64,000 nt of DNA from Euptelea pleiosperma (taxonomy: Eukaryota > Streptophyta > Magnoliopsida > Ranunculales > Eupteleaceae), in the NCBI GenBank assembly GCA_035048495.1, contig CM068552.1, positions 21,206,154-21,270,153 of the forward strand, read 5' to 3'. Shown one piece after another: positions 1 to 11,900 of the stretch. Position 1 is the first letter of the stretch, and every line of letters begins with the position of its first letter. The notes under the pieces were generated by a model, which saw only the letters and a program-made list of their open reading frames with translations, did not search any database and was not told the DNA's origin. A program made the translations under genes and the position numbers.

Positions 1-407
1 GTAAAATATCAAAATGTGATAAGAATCTCAAATGCCCCAATGGTGACAACATGTTGATTAAAAATGCCAATGTGGCATTTGTCATTTAAAAATATTATTA
101 TCTTTAAAATAATCATTTATTTAAATTTATATCTTAGTTAATTAAGTTGGTTATCCAGTACACAAAATGTCCCTACATTACTACAATATAAGTACAATTA
201 TATGAAAATCGATTCCAGTGTTATTAAAATAAAATTCCCTATGTTTCATGATATAAATGTTCTGACTAAGTTCTCGAATTTATTTCTACGTGACATGATA
301 GAATATTTTAAATAAAGAATAAAGTTCAAAAAATATCAGACGCCAATTTTTACCATTTTATAGTTAATTTATACTAATACCCCTGAATAAAAGTTCAGGG
401 TATTACA
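1..407 (+). mobile_element. 3' end of a gypsy-type LTR, cut by the window edge
   Basis: The sequence ends ...ataccccTGAA...GGGTATTACA at 407. This closely matches the last ~60 bp of the complete solo LTR ending at 44111 (aatacccct...gaggtattaca). AT-rich, non-coding. Confidence 0.6.
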
Positions 408-2608
408 ACCTGCAACTCGAGTTGCTAGCTCCTTCCTCTAGTCAACTCCGGTAGCACCTTACAGCACCAGTCTGCCCTCATCTCGTCCTCACGGTGGTCC
501 GTTGTGTGACACCTCCTCTTTCAAGCGCTCCACCACGTGGTGCACTCCTCTCTTCTCCAACCGCTCCAGTGCACACCTACAGAATCACCGTACCCCCTCA
601 CCTTTACTCCATCACAGCATGTCCTAGGTTGTGCACCATCTAGCAGAGCCTCTTCACGTTCTTCCCTCAGCTTGCAACTCAAGGTTCGAGCTCTTCTACG
701 AAGGTGCAAGCCTGTACTTCAAACGGATCTCAGTGGTGGTGCAACTCCTTCCAACGTCTACTCCTCCTTAGACATATAGTCTCATCCGTTTGCAGCTTGC
801 TAGTGCACTTTTCCCTCTCCTCCTTGCTGCTTACAGGCTGCATACCACGATCCACCTGTTGCACAGGCAATAGCCTTGCTGCCCGCATCTCCATTGCATC
901 AAGCCGGACAGACCTGTAACCAAGCAGTGCGAGCACTTCCTTACGGACAGCTCCTTCTGTCCGACTTTCAACCTTGCTGAAAATTGGTTTGTGCAACACC
1001 TTGCACCCAAGACCACCACGTGGTACAACCCTTGCAACCATTTAGATGACTCTCTCCATCATTGGACTGGATCCTAAGATGAGATTTCAAGGCGAATCTC
1101 TAAGCTTTCTCTTTTTACCTATCTTACATCTCATTTTCTCTCTCTAAACTCCTTCTTCTCTCTATAAAAATTTGGTCCTTTTCTAGTTTCATTTTATTAA
1201 TTGTTATTTGTTTGCAAGTTTTATTTCAAAGCATTGTATTTGGATTTTACTTCAATAAATAAAATTGTTGCATTTTGATTATGTTAATTCTCATTTATAG
1301 TTTTAATCTCTCTCCAAAAAGCATATTTTAATCTCGATATAATCAACATTCTCACCTCTTCCATCATTTCTAAGAAAATTCCTATCAACTTGTTCTTTAA
1401 TTGCCCTAACCCCGAGTGCGGACGATATCCGACACGAGCCGCTGTGCAAGTCTGCGTTTTTGCAGATTAAGTGAACCAATTCGGAGAAATTATAAATATT
1501 GTTGAAATACCAGGTTTCCGTAACCAATGACGCGGAAAAAACCCTACTTTCACCTTCCTCTCATGGTCTGATCAACAACGATCAACAAGCCTTGCACGAT
1601 CTCATCACCACCATGAAGTGCAGGCTATGGCCAACCAACAACCCAACCCGCACTTGCAACGCCTCTACTCCACTATCGGAACCTCCAGTCATCCCCTCTA
1701 GTAACGGCCTTTGCTGGTGCGTCTTCTTTGCATCAAACCCTCCCTCTCCATTCTCCACGTCTAAGCTTCACCACCGTTCATCCACCTTGCTGGCCAGTGC
1801 ACATCTGCACCTTATCATCTTCACGTTGTAAACCGGCAAATCACCACCATATGGCCGAGCCCGCTAGCAGCCACTTCTCCATTGGCCAATCTCACCCAAG
1901 GTAAGTGCACAAGGTAATTTTCCCTCTTCATTTTCTCTCTCTAAATCTTCCCTCTCTTCAACTTTCCCTCTCTAGGATAAATCTTTCTCTTTCTCTCTCT
2001 AGTTCTTTAGCCTTAATTTTCTTTATTTATCTTCTCTCTCTAGGTGTTCCATTTTCTCTATCTCTGCCTCACTTTCTTTCTCTCTATCTCATCATTTTCA
2101 CTCTAGAATTTTGTATCTCTCCCTTCTTTCTCTTTCTACATCTTCTTTTATGGCTTTATAGTTAGATCTAATGCTTTGATTTGACCTTATTTTGGATGTA
2201 ATGGAATTGATTTGAATTAATAAAAGAGTGTTTTTTTATGCAAATTTTGTTATTTTCCTGTTCGTAGTTGACAATCGATCTTCAGAAAAGTATTTTGAAT
2301 CCCTGATCTTCTTATCACCATTCTCACTTCTCCATATTCTTCATGTTTTTCTGATAAAAATTTGTCATTTCATGTTCCTGATTTACGCAAACTAACCCCG
2401 AGTGCAAATCGACATCCGACACGAATTCCTATACAAATCTCTACATTTTGCAAGATAAGTGAACTAAAAAAGATACAAATTGTGTTGGAATTAGGGTTTT
2501 TGATCCTACGACAAGGAAAAACCCTTGTTTCAATTAACAGTCTCTCTTTATGTAAATTCAATAAATTGAGCATCTAAACTTAGAATGTGCATCTCCACAT
2601 GTATAACA
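408..2608 (+). repeat. Old pyrimidine-rich repeat with two copies of a conserved hairpin module
   Basis: No gene recognised. The module (cgagtgcggatcgacatccga-like, ending in a hairpin built on gggtttccg...cggaaaaaccct) occurs at ~1408-1556 and ~2391-2536, and inverted at ~14672-14832. It may be the U5 or end region of an LTR family. Open frames here are pyrimidine-rich, without domain or codon signal. Confidence 0.45.
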
Positions 2609-3625
2609 CTAGTGGGTGGCCCGTGCCATCGGCACTCCTTGATAAAGAATTTGCCAAAATCAGGTGAGTGGCTGAGATCTACCGTCCATTTGGTAGATTA
2701 GATCTCGGCCCTTCTTCGTTGATGCCTGTAAGAGGAGGTATAAGTGGGGAGACAACCACTGTGTTTTGTTATATAGAATAGTAAATGGCCCATGCCCACG
2801 GCACTCCCCGAAAAAGGCATTTGCAAAAATTGTGTGCCTTTGGCACTCAAACAGTCTAACAGATTGGGGGCGTTGCCGTTATTTCCGTTTAACGGATTGT
2901 AACGCACATGGGCAGAAAATGGAAAATAATGGAAAGGAACGGAAATAACGGTGCTAAATTTAAAATTTTGATTTTCAAATATTCACTAAAACTTATAACA
3001 GAAAATAACTGAAAAATAACAGAAATAACGGATGTTTTTAACAATTTTTTTTAAAAACATAACGGTCGTTATTTTCGTTATAATGAAAAAATAATAGAAA
3101 ATAATAGCCATTATTTTCTGAACGTTAAAATGGTACATAACGTAATGAGGGAGGTCCAAACCCGTTATAACAATCGCTATTCATAGCGTACGTACACCAA
3201 ATCTCTTTACTTTTGGGCCCATGAACCCTATTTATGTTTGGCACATATTTGGTGGACGTACACTAAATCAAAGTCTGTATAGTGAAGTTTTAGATTTCAC
3301 CAAAAATCATAGCATGAGGCGAATAAATGAGTAGGAGTGAGTGATTGAGATCTGACTATCCAACATTCGATAGATGGATTTGATCTCAACCACTCTTTAT
3401 CTTATGAAGTCGGATAAGATAAGGGATGAGACAACTTCCATGTTTTGTTATATAGATAGTGGGTGGCTCATGCCCACGGCACTATTTGACAAAGCATTTG
3501 CCAAAATTAGGTTTGAGTGGCTGAGATCCACCATCCATTTCGAGGATAAGATCTCAGCCACTCTTTATTGAAATCGGATAAGATAAGATAAGAGATAAGA
3601 CAATTTCTCTATTTTGTTATATAGA
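2609..3625 (-). mobile_element. Non-autonomous Helitron, copy 1
   Basis: On the - strand it starts TCTATATAACAAAA (5' TC at 3625) and ends with a GTGCC-GAT-GGCAC hairpin, GGGCCACC and CTAG at 2612-2609. It sits between A and T, as Helitrons do. 1,017 bp, with no Rep/helicase coding. It is homologous to the other three copies in the window. Confidence 0.8.
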
Positions 3626-3921
3626 TATATATGCGACACATACCTTACTACAAATTTGACAAATTTTTAAGTCAAATTCATTGCTTAAGTAACATGCGTA
3701 TCGTGTGCACCTCTCTTTCAGTTATTATAAAGCGAAACAATCTTCCCACGGTTATTTGAAGCGAGAAGTTTTGGTTCCAATCGTAACCCTACTTTTTAAG
3801 AAACTACAAATATAACCATATAATATTAAGTTTGTTACACAACTTAGTCATTTTAACTAAATTTCATCTAAGAAAAGATAAACATGGTGTGCTTCCCATA
3901 TATGTCTTCTCTTTTAAGGAA
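3626..3921. other. Spacer between two Helitrons, no gene
   Basis: AT-rich sequence of 296 bp. Nothing recognisable. Confidence 0.5.
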
Positions 3922-4968
3922 CTAGTGGGTGCCCCGTGCCATCGGCACTCCTCGACAAAGAATTTGCCAAAATCAGGTGAGTCGCGGAGATCCACAGTCC
4001 ATTTGGGGGAGGATTAGATCTCGACCCTTCTTTGTTGATGCTTATAAGAGGAGGTATAAGTAGGGAGACAACCAATGTGTTTTGTTATATAGAATAGTAA
4101 ATGGCCCATGCCCACGGCAGTCTCCGACAAAAGCTTTTGCAAAAATTGGGTGACTTCGGCACTCAAACAGTATAACGGACTGGGGCATTACCATTTTTTC
4201 CATTATAACGGATTGTAACGCACAGAGGGAGAAATGAGAAAATAACATAAATAATAAAAAATAACGGTGTTGAAATTTAAATTTTGAATAAATTGAGGTC
4301 AAATGAGGCGGATTGAGTGGCTGAAATCTAACTGTCCACATTAGATCGATGGATTTGATCTCAACCACTCTTTATCTAACCGTCCACATGGATGGATAAG
4401 ATAAGAGAATACAACTGAGTTGTCTTGATATATGCATGGGTGGCCCGTGCCTACTGCACTTTCCGACAAAGTGTGTGTCAAAATCGGGTGGGAGTTAATC
4501 TCAGCCATCGATATGAAGCATAGTAGATCTCAGCCACTCATTATCGAAGCCATATAAGATAAGAGGGGTATAAGAAAACCATTAAATTTCTGTTAAATTC
4601 TATTTTTTTTTTATTTTAAATTTTAAATTTTGAATTTCAGCACCACTTTTTTCCATTAAAATCCGTTAAAATTTATTTTTTCCATTTTTTGCCCCTGGCC
4701 GTTTCAATCCGTTTTAATGGTAACACCCCTCTCGAGGACTAAAAAGTGGGGCCCCTGAGCCTGACCCTTGGGCTATATGTAAATCCAACCCATTTCATTC
4801 CTTGTATGTAAGTTAATAGTAGGTGACCCGGCACTCATCGACAAAGCGTTTATCAAAATTGGGTGCGAGTGGCTGAGATCCACTGTCCATTTGGTGTGAT
4901 AAGATCTCGGCCATCCTTTATGAAGCCGGATAAGAGGGGGAGACAACCGTCCTGTTTTGTTATATAGA
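3922..4968 (-). mobile_element. Non-autonomous Helitron, copy 2
   Basis: 1,047 bp on the - strand. The 5' end is TCTATATAACAAAACAGGAC at 4968; the 3' hairpin GTGCCGATGGCAC and terminal CTAG are at 3925-3922; flanks are A and T. Internally it carries further copies of end-like sequence (near 4090-4120 and 4435-4480), so it is itself mosaic. Its interior matches copy 4 (52842-53910) along its length. Confidence 0.82.
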
Positions 4969-5394
4969 TTGAATCGACAACTTTTTGAAAAAAATAATTT
5001 TGTTGCCTTCAATATATTTTAAACACTCATAATTTCCAATACATAAGCTGATTTGCAGTTAAGGCCCTGCTTGGTATCCAGTAAATATTTGTAGGATGTA
5101 AATATTTACCTCTACAAATATTTGCTTTGTAAATGTTTACAGCTTCAAACATTTTCTGTTGCTTGGTATTAACCCGTAAAATCAGTTGCAAATACTTTCC
5201 ACCGCTTGGGTGGAGGGTGCAATGCAAATATTTTTCGAGTATTTGATGAATCCAAAATAGGAGATGAAGATCACCTACGAACAATGTCAATGAATTGGAT
5301 GATCACAACCAATGAAACAGCGGAACAAATGGATGAGAATCATGATATGGTCCAAGCTAATTGATTTTGGGCGGGAACCAATGATCGGTTGGTC
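4969..5394. other. Gene-free AT-rich spacer
   Basis: Contains recurring taaatattt / caaatattt words. A related stretch lies at ~6880-7080 in inverted sense, so this may be the edge of a larger repeat. No coding signal. Confidence 0.4.
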
Positions 5395-5660
5395 CGAGTA
5401 GAACTTTGTGATTGCCCACAATTTGAGTACGGGGAATACTTTAGAGGGACACTGACCATATGGATGTTTAGCCAATCCCTAAGTGGACCTACAAACTAAA
5501 AATTAGCTTGATTAGTGATTTCAAACCTTTGGATCTTTGTACCCCAAATAATGCCAAATTCCACGTTTAAAAATCAACCAATGAAAATGACTCCAATACA
5601 ACTTTTAGAAATCACTAATCATGTTATTATTTTGGTCTAGATGTCTATCTAGGAGTATAA
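5395..5660. mobile_element. Palindromic MITE of the cacgtgg family, partial
   Basis: Carries the family core (ggatgtttagccaatccctaagtgg, attagtgatttcaaa and its inverted partner tcactaatcatg). Abuts the next copy. Confidence 0.45.
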
Positions 5661-5933
5661 CTTTGCTGACCCTCTACAATGATTTCCCCCTATAGCCGCC
5701 CATAATATGAGCCACGTGGCACATTTGTGGAGGATGCTGACTGTATGGATGTTTGACCAATCCCTAAGTGGATCAACAAATCAAAAATCAATTTGATTAA
5801 TGGATTTCATGGATTGATTTTAACCGTTGAATTTGAGCACCTAAGTGTTGGATTGGAGTCATTTTCATGGAGTGATTTTAACCGTTGAATTTAAGCATTA
5901 TTGACCATTATTTGGGTACTAGTATCCAAAGAT

Positions 5934-6284
5934 GGGTCGGGCTTGAGAGACACCCATTTTTTACACCCATATTAGCGTACCCACATAGAAGATGAATCAA
6001 TGGCTGATTTTTGGTGAGGATGATCTCTATGGTGAGGAGATTATCCTCACAAAAATTCAAATCATTATGATATTCATAGATTGGTTTAGAAGCTGAAGAA
6101 TTATGGACCGTCGATTCTTACCATGTAACTTGAAAACCCACATTTGATGGGGTTAGAAATTCAGAATGGGCTGATTTTTTGTTGGGGTGATCTATATGGT
6201 GAGCAGATCATCCATACCAAAAATCAGCCATTGATTCATCTTCTATGTGGGTACGCTAAAATGGGGGTTCCCCGAGCCCGACCC
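5934..6284. mobile_element. Mutator-type MITE with 9-bp TSD
   Basis: 351 bp with long inverted repeats: gggtcgg... and gcgtacccacatagaagatg on the left, the complement on the right. It is flanked on both sides by the 9-bp duplication TCCAAAGAT (5925-5933, 6285-6293). A second copy is at 56947-57302. Confidence 0.85.
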
Positions 6285-6352
6285 TCCAAAGATTTGAAAT
6301 CACTAATTAGGCTGATTTTTGGTTTGTACGCCCATCTAGGGATTGACCAAAC

Positions 6353-6738
6353 CATGGTTTAAAAAATGGCCGTTATAACGGATTCAGACCTCCCCCGGTA
6401 CGTTATGAATTGTTAAAACGTTTTAAAAATAACGGTCGTTAATTTTCCAGTTTAACGAAAATAATGACTGTTATTTTTTGGATTTTTTTGTGAAAAAAAT
6501 GTCTGTTATTTCCATTATTTTTTGTTAATTTCAGTTATTTTCTATTATTTTCCGATATTTTTTTTGTTTTTGAAAATTGTGAAATTTTAAAATTTGAATT
6601 TCAGCGCCATTTTTTCAGTTATTTGTGTATTTTCTCATTATTTTTCGTTTTTACCCCTGAGCGTTACAATTCGTTATAATGGAAAAACGGTAATGCCCCA
6701 ATTCGTTATATCATTATAACGTCCCCCTTTAAAACTTG
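6353..6738. mobile_element. hAT-type MITE (386 bp) with 8-bp TSD
   Basis: Ends CATGGTTTAAAA / TTTAAAACTTG, flanked by GACCAAAC at 6345-6352 and 6739-6746. The interior is rich in gttataacgg words. Relatives are at 18457-19117 and 54577-54665. Confidence 0.85.
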
Positions 6739-6836
6739 GACCAAACATCCATACGATCAACGTCTTCTAAACGGTATACCACCTGGCACATATTGTGGGC
6801 AGTCATCATGGGCGGTGAGCGAATTTTACTCTTCAT

Positions 6837-7529
6837 CTAGGGGCCAAATATTATATATATTACAAGGAAGTTCAAGCCAAAAAGTGAATGTTTGCAGCTA
6901 AAAATGGCCGTAAACATTAGCAGCTCAAATAGTAAAAAATATGGACTCACGAAAAATATTACTTACGTAAATAATTGTGGAGTGCAACCAAGCACCTAGA
7001 AATGCAAAAATCATGTTACAAATGTTTGCAAACAAATATTTGCGGCGATGCCGAGCAGGGCCTAAAATGGTACCAGTAAAAAGCTCTTGCTGAAATATTT
7101 ACAAACCCATTTACTATCTATTTTAATTAACTATGAATGGATATTTACACTATTTTAAGATAAAATATCTTTATAAACTTATTTTTTTATTACTAATAAT
7201 GAGGTACAAAAGAATAGTATCATTTTTTTAAAAAAATTAATCGCTTACCATAGGCTAATTTTATTACTTAAGCATCATTGCGTCATGCACGCCCCTAATA
7301 TTTATGTTATTTTTTTATATTATCATTTGTTATTTGTCTTAAGAGTTTGAGAGCTTTTATTTTCTTTAAATCAAATTTAATAGGATGAACGGTCAAATCA
7401 ACTCAATCTTGGGTTGCTCCAATTGATCCAATAAGTTCTGACAGCTTATCGGATTAGGGAATCATGATATAATAAGCTATTAATTGTATGATCAACCCTC
7501 ATCCAATCTGATCTGAACTCGATTTATTG
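6837..7529. other. Gene-free AT-rich stretch
   Basis: No gene or bounded element seen. ~6880-7080 resembles 5060-5230 in inverted orientation, so it is probably an old repeat. Confidence 0.4.
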
Positions 7530-7800
7530 ACAATCATAACAGGTTCCAAGCCCACTGATCCGGGATTGTTTAGTCTTCCCCTTGGTGGACCTAGACACCA
7601 AAATAGCTTGATTGTTGATTTTCTCGCCATTGGATTTGAGTGTGCCGTGGATTTCATTGTGGGCTTGGAACCTGTTCATTGACCTATTCAAACAAAAAAA
7701 ATGTCAAATCTAACACTTGGAAATCACTAATCACTAATCAGTTATTTTTTGTTTATGGGTCCAGCTAGGGGTGGGCCAAAGAGTGTGCCGTGGGGCATTT
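7530..7800. mobile_element. Degenerate palindromic MITE of the cacgtgg family
   Basis: Shows the family core words (gacctagacaccaaaatagcttgatt, aaatcactaatc, gtgtgccgtgg) with many changes. Confidence 0.4.
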
Positions 7801-7867
7801 TAAGAGATTTATGTATTTTCAAAATTTTTTTTTTTGTGGAAGCTTCTATGTCAAATCTATTATCTAT

Positions 7868-8200
7868 ACTAAAGCTCGACCTTGCTGAGGTAGTACACTC
7901 TTAGAGGACTCTGGCCGTATTTATGTTTTTCAATCCTGGGCTGGACATACAAACCAAAAATCAGCTTGATTAGTGATTTCAAACCTTTGGATCTTTGTAC
8001 TTCAAATAATGGTCGATAATGCCCAAAATACACGGTTAAAATCAACCCATGAAAATAATTCCAATCCAACGCCTAAAAATCACTAATCAGGCTGACTTTT
8101 TTGTCTGTAGGTCCACCTAAGGATTGGTCAAACATCTATAATGGTCAGGTTCCTCTAAGAGTGTGCCACGTGGCTGATATTCTGTCATCAAAGTTTTACT
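7868..8200. mobile_element. Palindromic MITE of the cacgtgg family, at the UTP23 promoter
   Basis: Inverted arms (cactcttagaggactctggccgta ... aggttcctctaagagtg) end on the right in gtgccacgtggc and tcatcaaagttttact. It carries a perfect G-box CACGTG at 8167-8172, ~555 bp upstream of the UTP23 start codon. Confidence 0.6.
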
Positions 8201-8264
8201 CGAAATACAATTCGTTCTCTTTCAGTCTGATACACGACAGTAAATTAGGAAAGAAAAAAAACAG

Positions 8265-8724
8265 AAACCCTAATAAGCTTGGGTTTTTGGAAACCCTTAC
8301 TTTCACTTCTCTTAAATAAGACCTTTTTGTGGATTAAGCAAGACGTGAGCGTACAGTTCCGCGTCTTCTCGCGGGTATTCTCTACTTCGAATTCATTTAT
8401 GAATGACACCTTCTGGATACTTTTCGTCTTTGGCGTGAGTTCTTGAGTCGAGATTTGGCTTTGGCTTGGTTCAACTGTCCTCGCCATCTTCGGGTGGAGT
8501 TGAAAGGTTAGCGACATAGAAGAAGCTCAAAATTTACTTTGGAATTAATCGAGTGTTGCATTTTCCTCATTTTATTCTCCTTTGTGATGCCATTTTCTTC
8601 ATAATTTGTAACCTTACTTAGGTTTCATTACGTGCATCTGTACTATAAACTAGGAACTACAGTATATCTCTTCACTGGATGTGATCAATATTTTTATTTC
8701 ATCTTTTTCTCTTTAATTTCATAG
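8265..8724 (+). promoter_or_regulatory. UTP23 promoter-proximal region with telo-box and probable 5'UTR intron
   Basis: A telo-box AAACCCTAA lies at 8265-8273, 452 nt before the ATG; telo-boxes are common in plant ribosome-biogenesis promoters. The ATG follows directly on ttaatttcatag, an ideal splice acceptor, and a donor-like aaag|gttagc occurs at 8507. A 5'UTR exon (roughly 8330-8506) plus a ~218-bp 5'UTR intron is therefore likely but unproven. A palindromic MITE ends only ~60 bp upstream of the telo-box. Confidence 0.4.
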
Positions 8725-8915
8725 ATGAGAGTGAAGAAGCAGAAGCGTCATCGTAAGAGTGTGAGGTTCTACACGACATGCTTTGGCTTTCGGGAGCCCT
8801 TCAAGGTCCTCTGTGATGGAACTTTCATTCATAACCTTATTGTCAATAAAATCACCTCAGCTAATGATGCCCTCTCTAATCTCCTCGGCGCCCCAACAAA
8901 GCTCTTCACTACCAG
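8725..8915 (+). CDS. UTP23: UTP23 exon 1 (codons 1-64, partial)
   Basis: Starts at ATG 8725 and ends inside the Arg64 codon (AG|gtgtgt). Encodes the basic N-terminus and the first half of the PIN fold, with Asp31 in LCDGTF. Intron 1 is 110 bp. Confidence 0.93.
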
Positions 8916-11900
8916 GTGTGTCGGTTGGTCCTTTTTCGTTTGTTGTTGTGTTCTCTTCTACTCTCAAACTGTATAAAACCCCTTGGAATCCTCCTTGAAA
9001 AGAAAATTCCTTTGCTTTTTTGCAGATGTGTTATTGCAGAGTTGAAAAGCCTAGGAGACTCTTATTTTCAATCTCTTCAGGCAGCTAGTAATCTCTCCAC
9101 TGCAAGGTCAGCCTCTCTTTCTTTGTCACTTTTCTTCAAGCAGAGAAAATTAGAGTTATGCCTTTCAAAATAACTAGTTAATAGTTATAGAGCATGATAC
9201 AATAATATATATTTGCTTGGGTTTGAGAAGCCAACCTATCAATGGAATTTCATAAGTATGATCTTTTTAAAGAATTGATCTTTTCTTTTCTTTTTATCTC
9301 CTTTGATTTTCTTAAGTCTATGATTGAATTTCATGTTCAGATGTGATCATGAGAGGAGGAATAGTGCTGTAGGATGCATCGAGGGGGTTATTGGAGAAAG
9401 CAATTCTGATCACTTCTTTGTTGCTACTCAAGACACTGATCTTCGAAAGAAATTTCGAGAGGTTGGTTCATTCCTTCATTGTTCCCTGTTTATCTGGTGC
9501 TTGTACTTCTTTTTTTTTTCCGTAAGCGTAGGATTGTACTACAAGAAGGGGGAAAAACCCCATAGCAAGAGAGAATACACAGAGGACAGGGAGGTTGATC
9601 CTCACTATCAGGCAAAATGTACAAAAAATTAATTATACCCAACTATGAACTCCTCCCATCTAAATACAAAATCCTTAATCTAATACCCTTGAACTCTTCA
9701 AACAGGACATCCAGAAAAGCATGAAAGCTTTGATCTTCAACACCAATTTAGGAATCAGTTCAAAAATGTCTTCGAAATTCCGGTTGTTTTTCTCTTTCCA
9801 AAGCACCCAACATAGGGAAAATGGGACAGTGAACAAGCTCGGGAATTAAGCACCTCAGATGGCCATCCGGCAATTAGGTCCAACATTGAATTAGGAACCG
9901 CCCAACACATTCCAAATAGTTGCAGGAAACACACCAGACTTTGTAGGAGGAGTAGTAGTGGATGAGAAGATGATCCACAAACTCTCTATTCGATCTGTAA
10001 AGAAGGCAAATGTTTGGCATAATTCGCCATCCATTGATTAAGTGATCCACCATAAGGATCTTATCGTGCACAACCGTCCTAACAAAGAACGATAACTTTG
10101 ATGTGACAAGAGGAATCTACACAACCTGAAGGGAAAGAAGATGGAGATGCACAAACCAAGGCACAGTAGAATGATCGAACCAAGAATATCCCTGATATGA
10201 CTGTTGGTTATGGGATGGATTCCATCCGCTTGAATTCTAAAGAAGCTCCCCTCTAAAATCACAAATTAGTGCAGTGTTTAAATATTTCATGAATGATTTT
10301 TTATGATGCATTTATTTCTCTATCAGTTTGCATGTTCTGAGAATGCGTGAACTAGAGTAGATGAGATAGGGATGAAAGATGGGTTAGTTATCATATAACT
10401 CATGAAGTAAACATTTCATGTTAATTTGTAAAGTTTTGTGTCTAGACTTAATCTTATCACGATTGAGTTTAAGATGATACTGCATTCTAAGATGGCATAT
10501 TCTGCGCAGTTTAGTTTTTAATAGTGTTATTGTAATATCCAAATTTCACTCCAGTGTTTGGACTCAATTGAGCTCTTTGTTGAGTTTGACTTGTGGGACA
10601 ATTCCTGCCACAAGTAAAAGTTAATCGTTAACATTGTTTGTGAGACCATACAAAAAATACAAGATCCAATGGAAACATAATTATATTGGATTTCTAGTAC
10701 TTGCAGAAGTTTGAACATTTAATGTCCAAACTGAAATTATATGGTAACTAGTAAAAAAGTATTTGTCCACTACTTTTTTGATTATTTTGTTTTAATTTTT
10801 TTATTGCATGTTTATAATACATTATAATATCCATAGAATAAGTTTAGTAGCATGCTTATTGTTATGTGCCTAGGTTAAGTAATTAGATCCTCTTCCCCTT
10901 GACAGGCCGGTCTTTTGAGGTGGAATGGTCGAGGTACTTATCAATTGGTATCAGAGCGGGCACCACGTCTGGGGTTCGAGTTGTGGGGGGTGTGTTTTCA
11001 GGAAAAATTCCCCTACACGCCTGTTTTCGGGAAAAATTCCCCTACACGCCTCCGAGAGGCCTTCTTCGGGACAAAAGGGGTCCCCTAGATCACCGCCGTG
11101 ACGTCGGCTCTTAAGCGTGGTGGATTGTTATGTGCCTAGGTTAAGTAATTAGATCCTCTTCCCCTTGACAGGCCGGTCTTTTGAGGTGGAATGGTTGAGG
11201 TACTTATCACTTATATATCTCATTGGTGATGCGGGAGCATTCTACTACGATAGTCCGCATTAGGATTTTATTTCCAATTAGGATTTTATTATTGATTGCA
11301 ATAGTTGACTTGTATTAGGAGTTTCTAATTTCAGTTAGATTAGAATTAGGTAAGTTCAAGTAGGGAGTCATATAAAAGTGATGTACCCTTTGATTTTAAT
11401 GATGAAATGATGAATGAAGAAATAGAAATCTTTCTCATGGTGCGAAATCACACTACCTTGGTGCGAAGCCGAAAGTATCTTTCTATCTCCTCTCTCTTTC
11501 CTCTCTTTTTCTCTTCTCTTTCTCCATCTCTATTTCCTTTTTGAGTCAATTTCTTACCTCAAAAAACCCAAACCCTACCCAATCCATCTCTAAACCCTAA
11601 CTTGTGGATAATACCGCCTGAATAGTGCTGCTTGAATAGTACTGTGTGAATAATGTTGTGTGAATAGTATCATGTGAATAATACTGTGAATAGGAACCTT
11701 CCCTCTTCATTCCCCCCCAAAATCACAGAACGATGTATCGTTCTGCATCAAATTTGGTATGAGAGCAAGTTCAAAATTCTTGATTGTGTTTCAGAAAGAT
11801 TTCTCAAATTATTTCGTTGGCAACTGCGTTAGTTGAACTAAACAACCAAATAAAACGTATGCAACGCAAACTAGATGAGTCGATCGATATCCATACGAAG

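Larger units (their letters stand above)
5646..6836. mobile_element. Palindromic MITE of the cacgtgg family, split by two younger MITEs
   Basis: Left arm: agtataactttgctga, then gagccacgtggcac. Right arm: accacctggcac, ending in gaattttactcttcat. Between the arms lie a Mutator-type MITE (5934-6284) and a hAT-type MITE (6353-6738), each with its own TSD. Confidence 0.6.

Noticed and set aside
8245..8517. 90-codon minus-strand frame upstream of UTP23
   Set aside because: Antisense to the probable UTP23 leader; no recognisable domain and no promoter of its own.
10899..11114. 71-codon open frame with Gly/Arg-rich product
   Set aside because: It starts in the 5' LTR and crosses the PBS of the SMART element; no coding expected.
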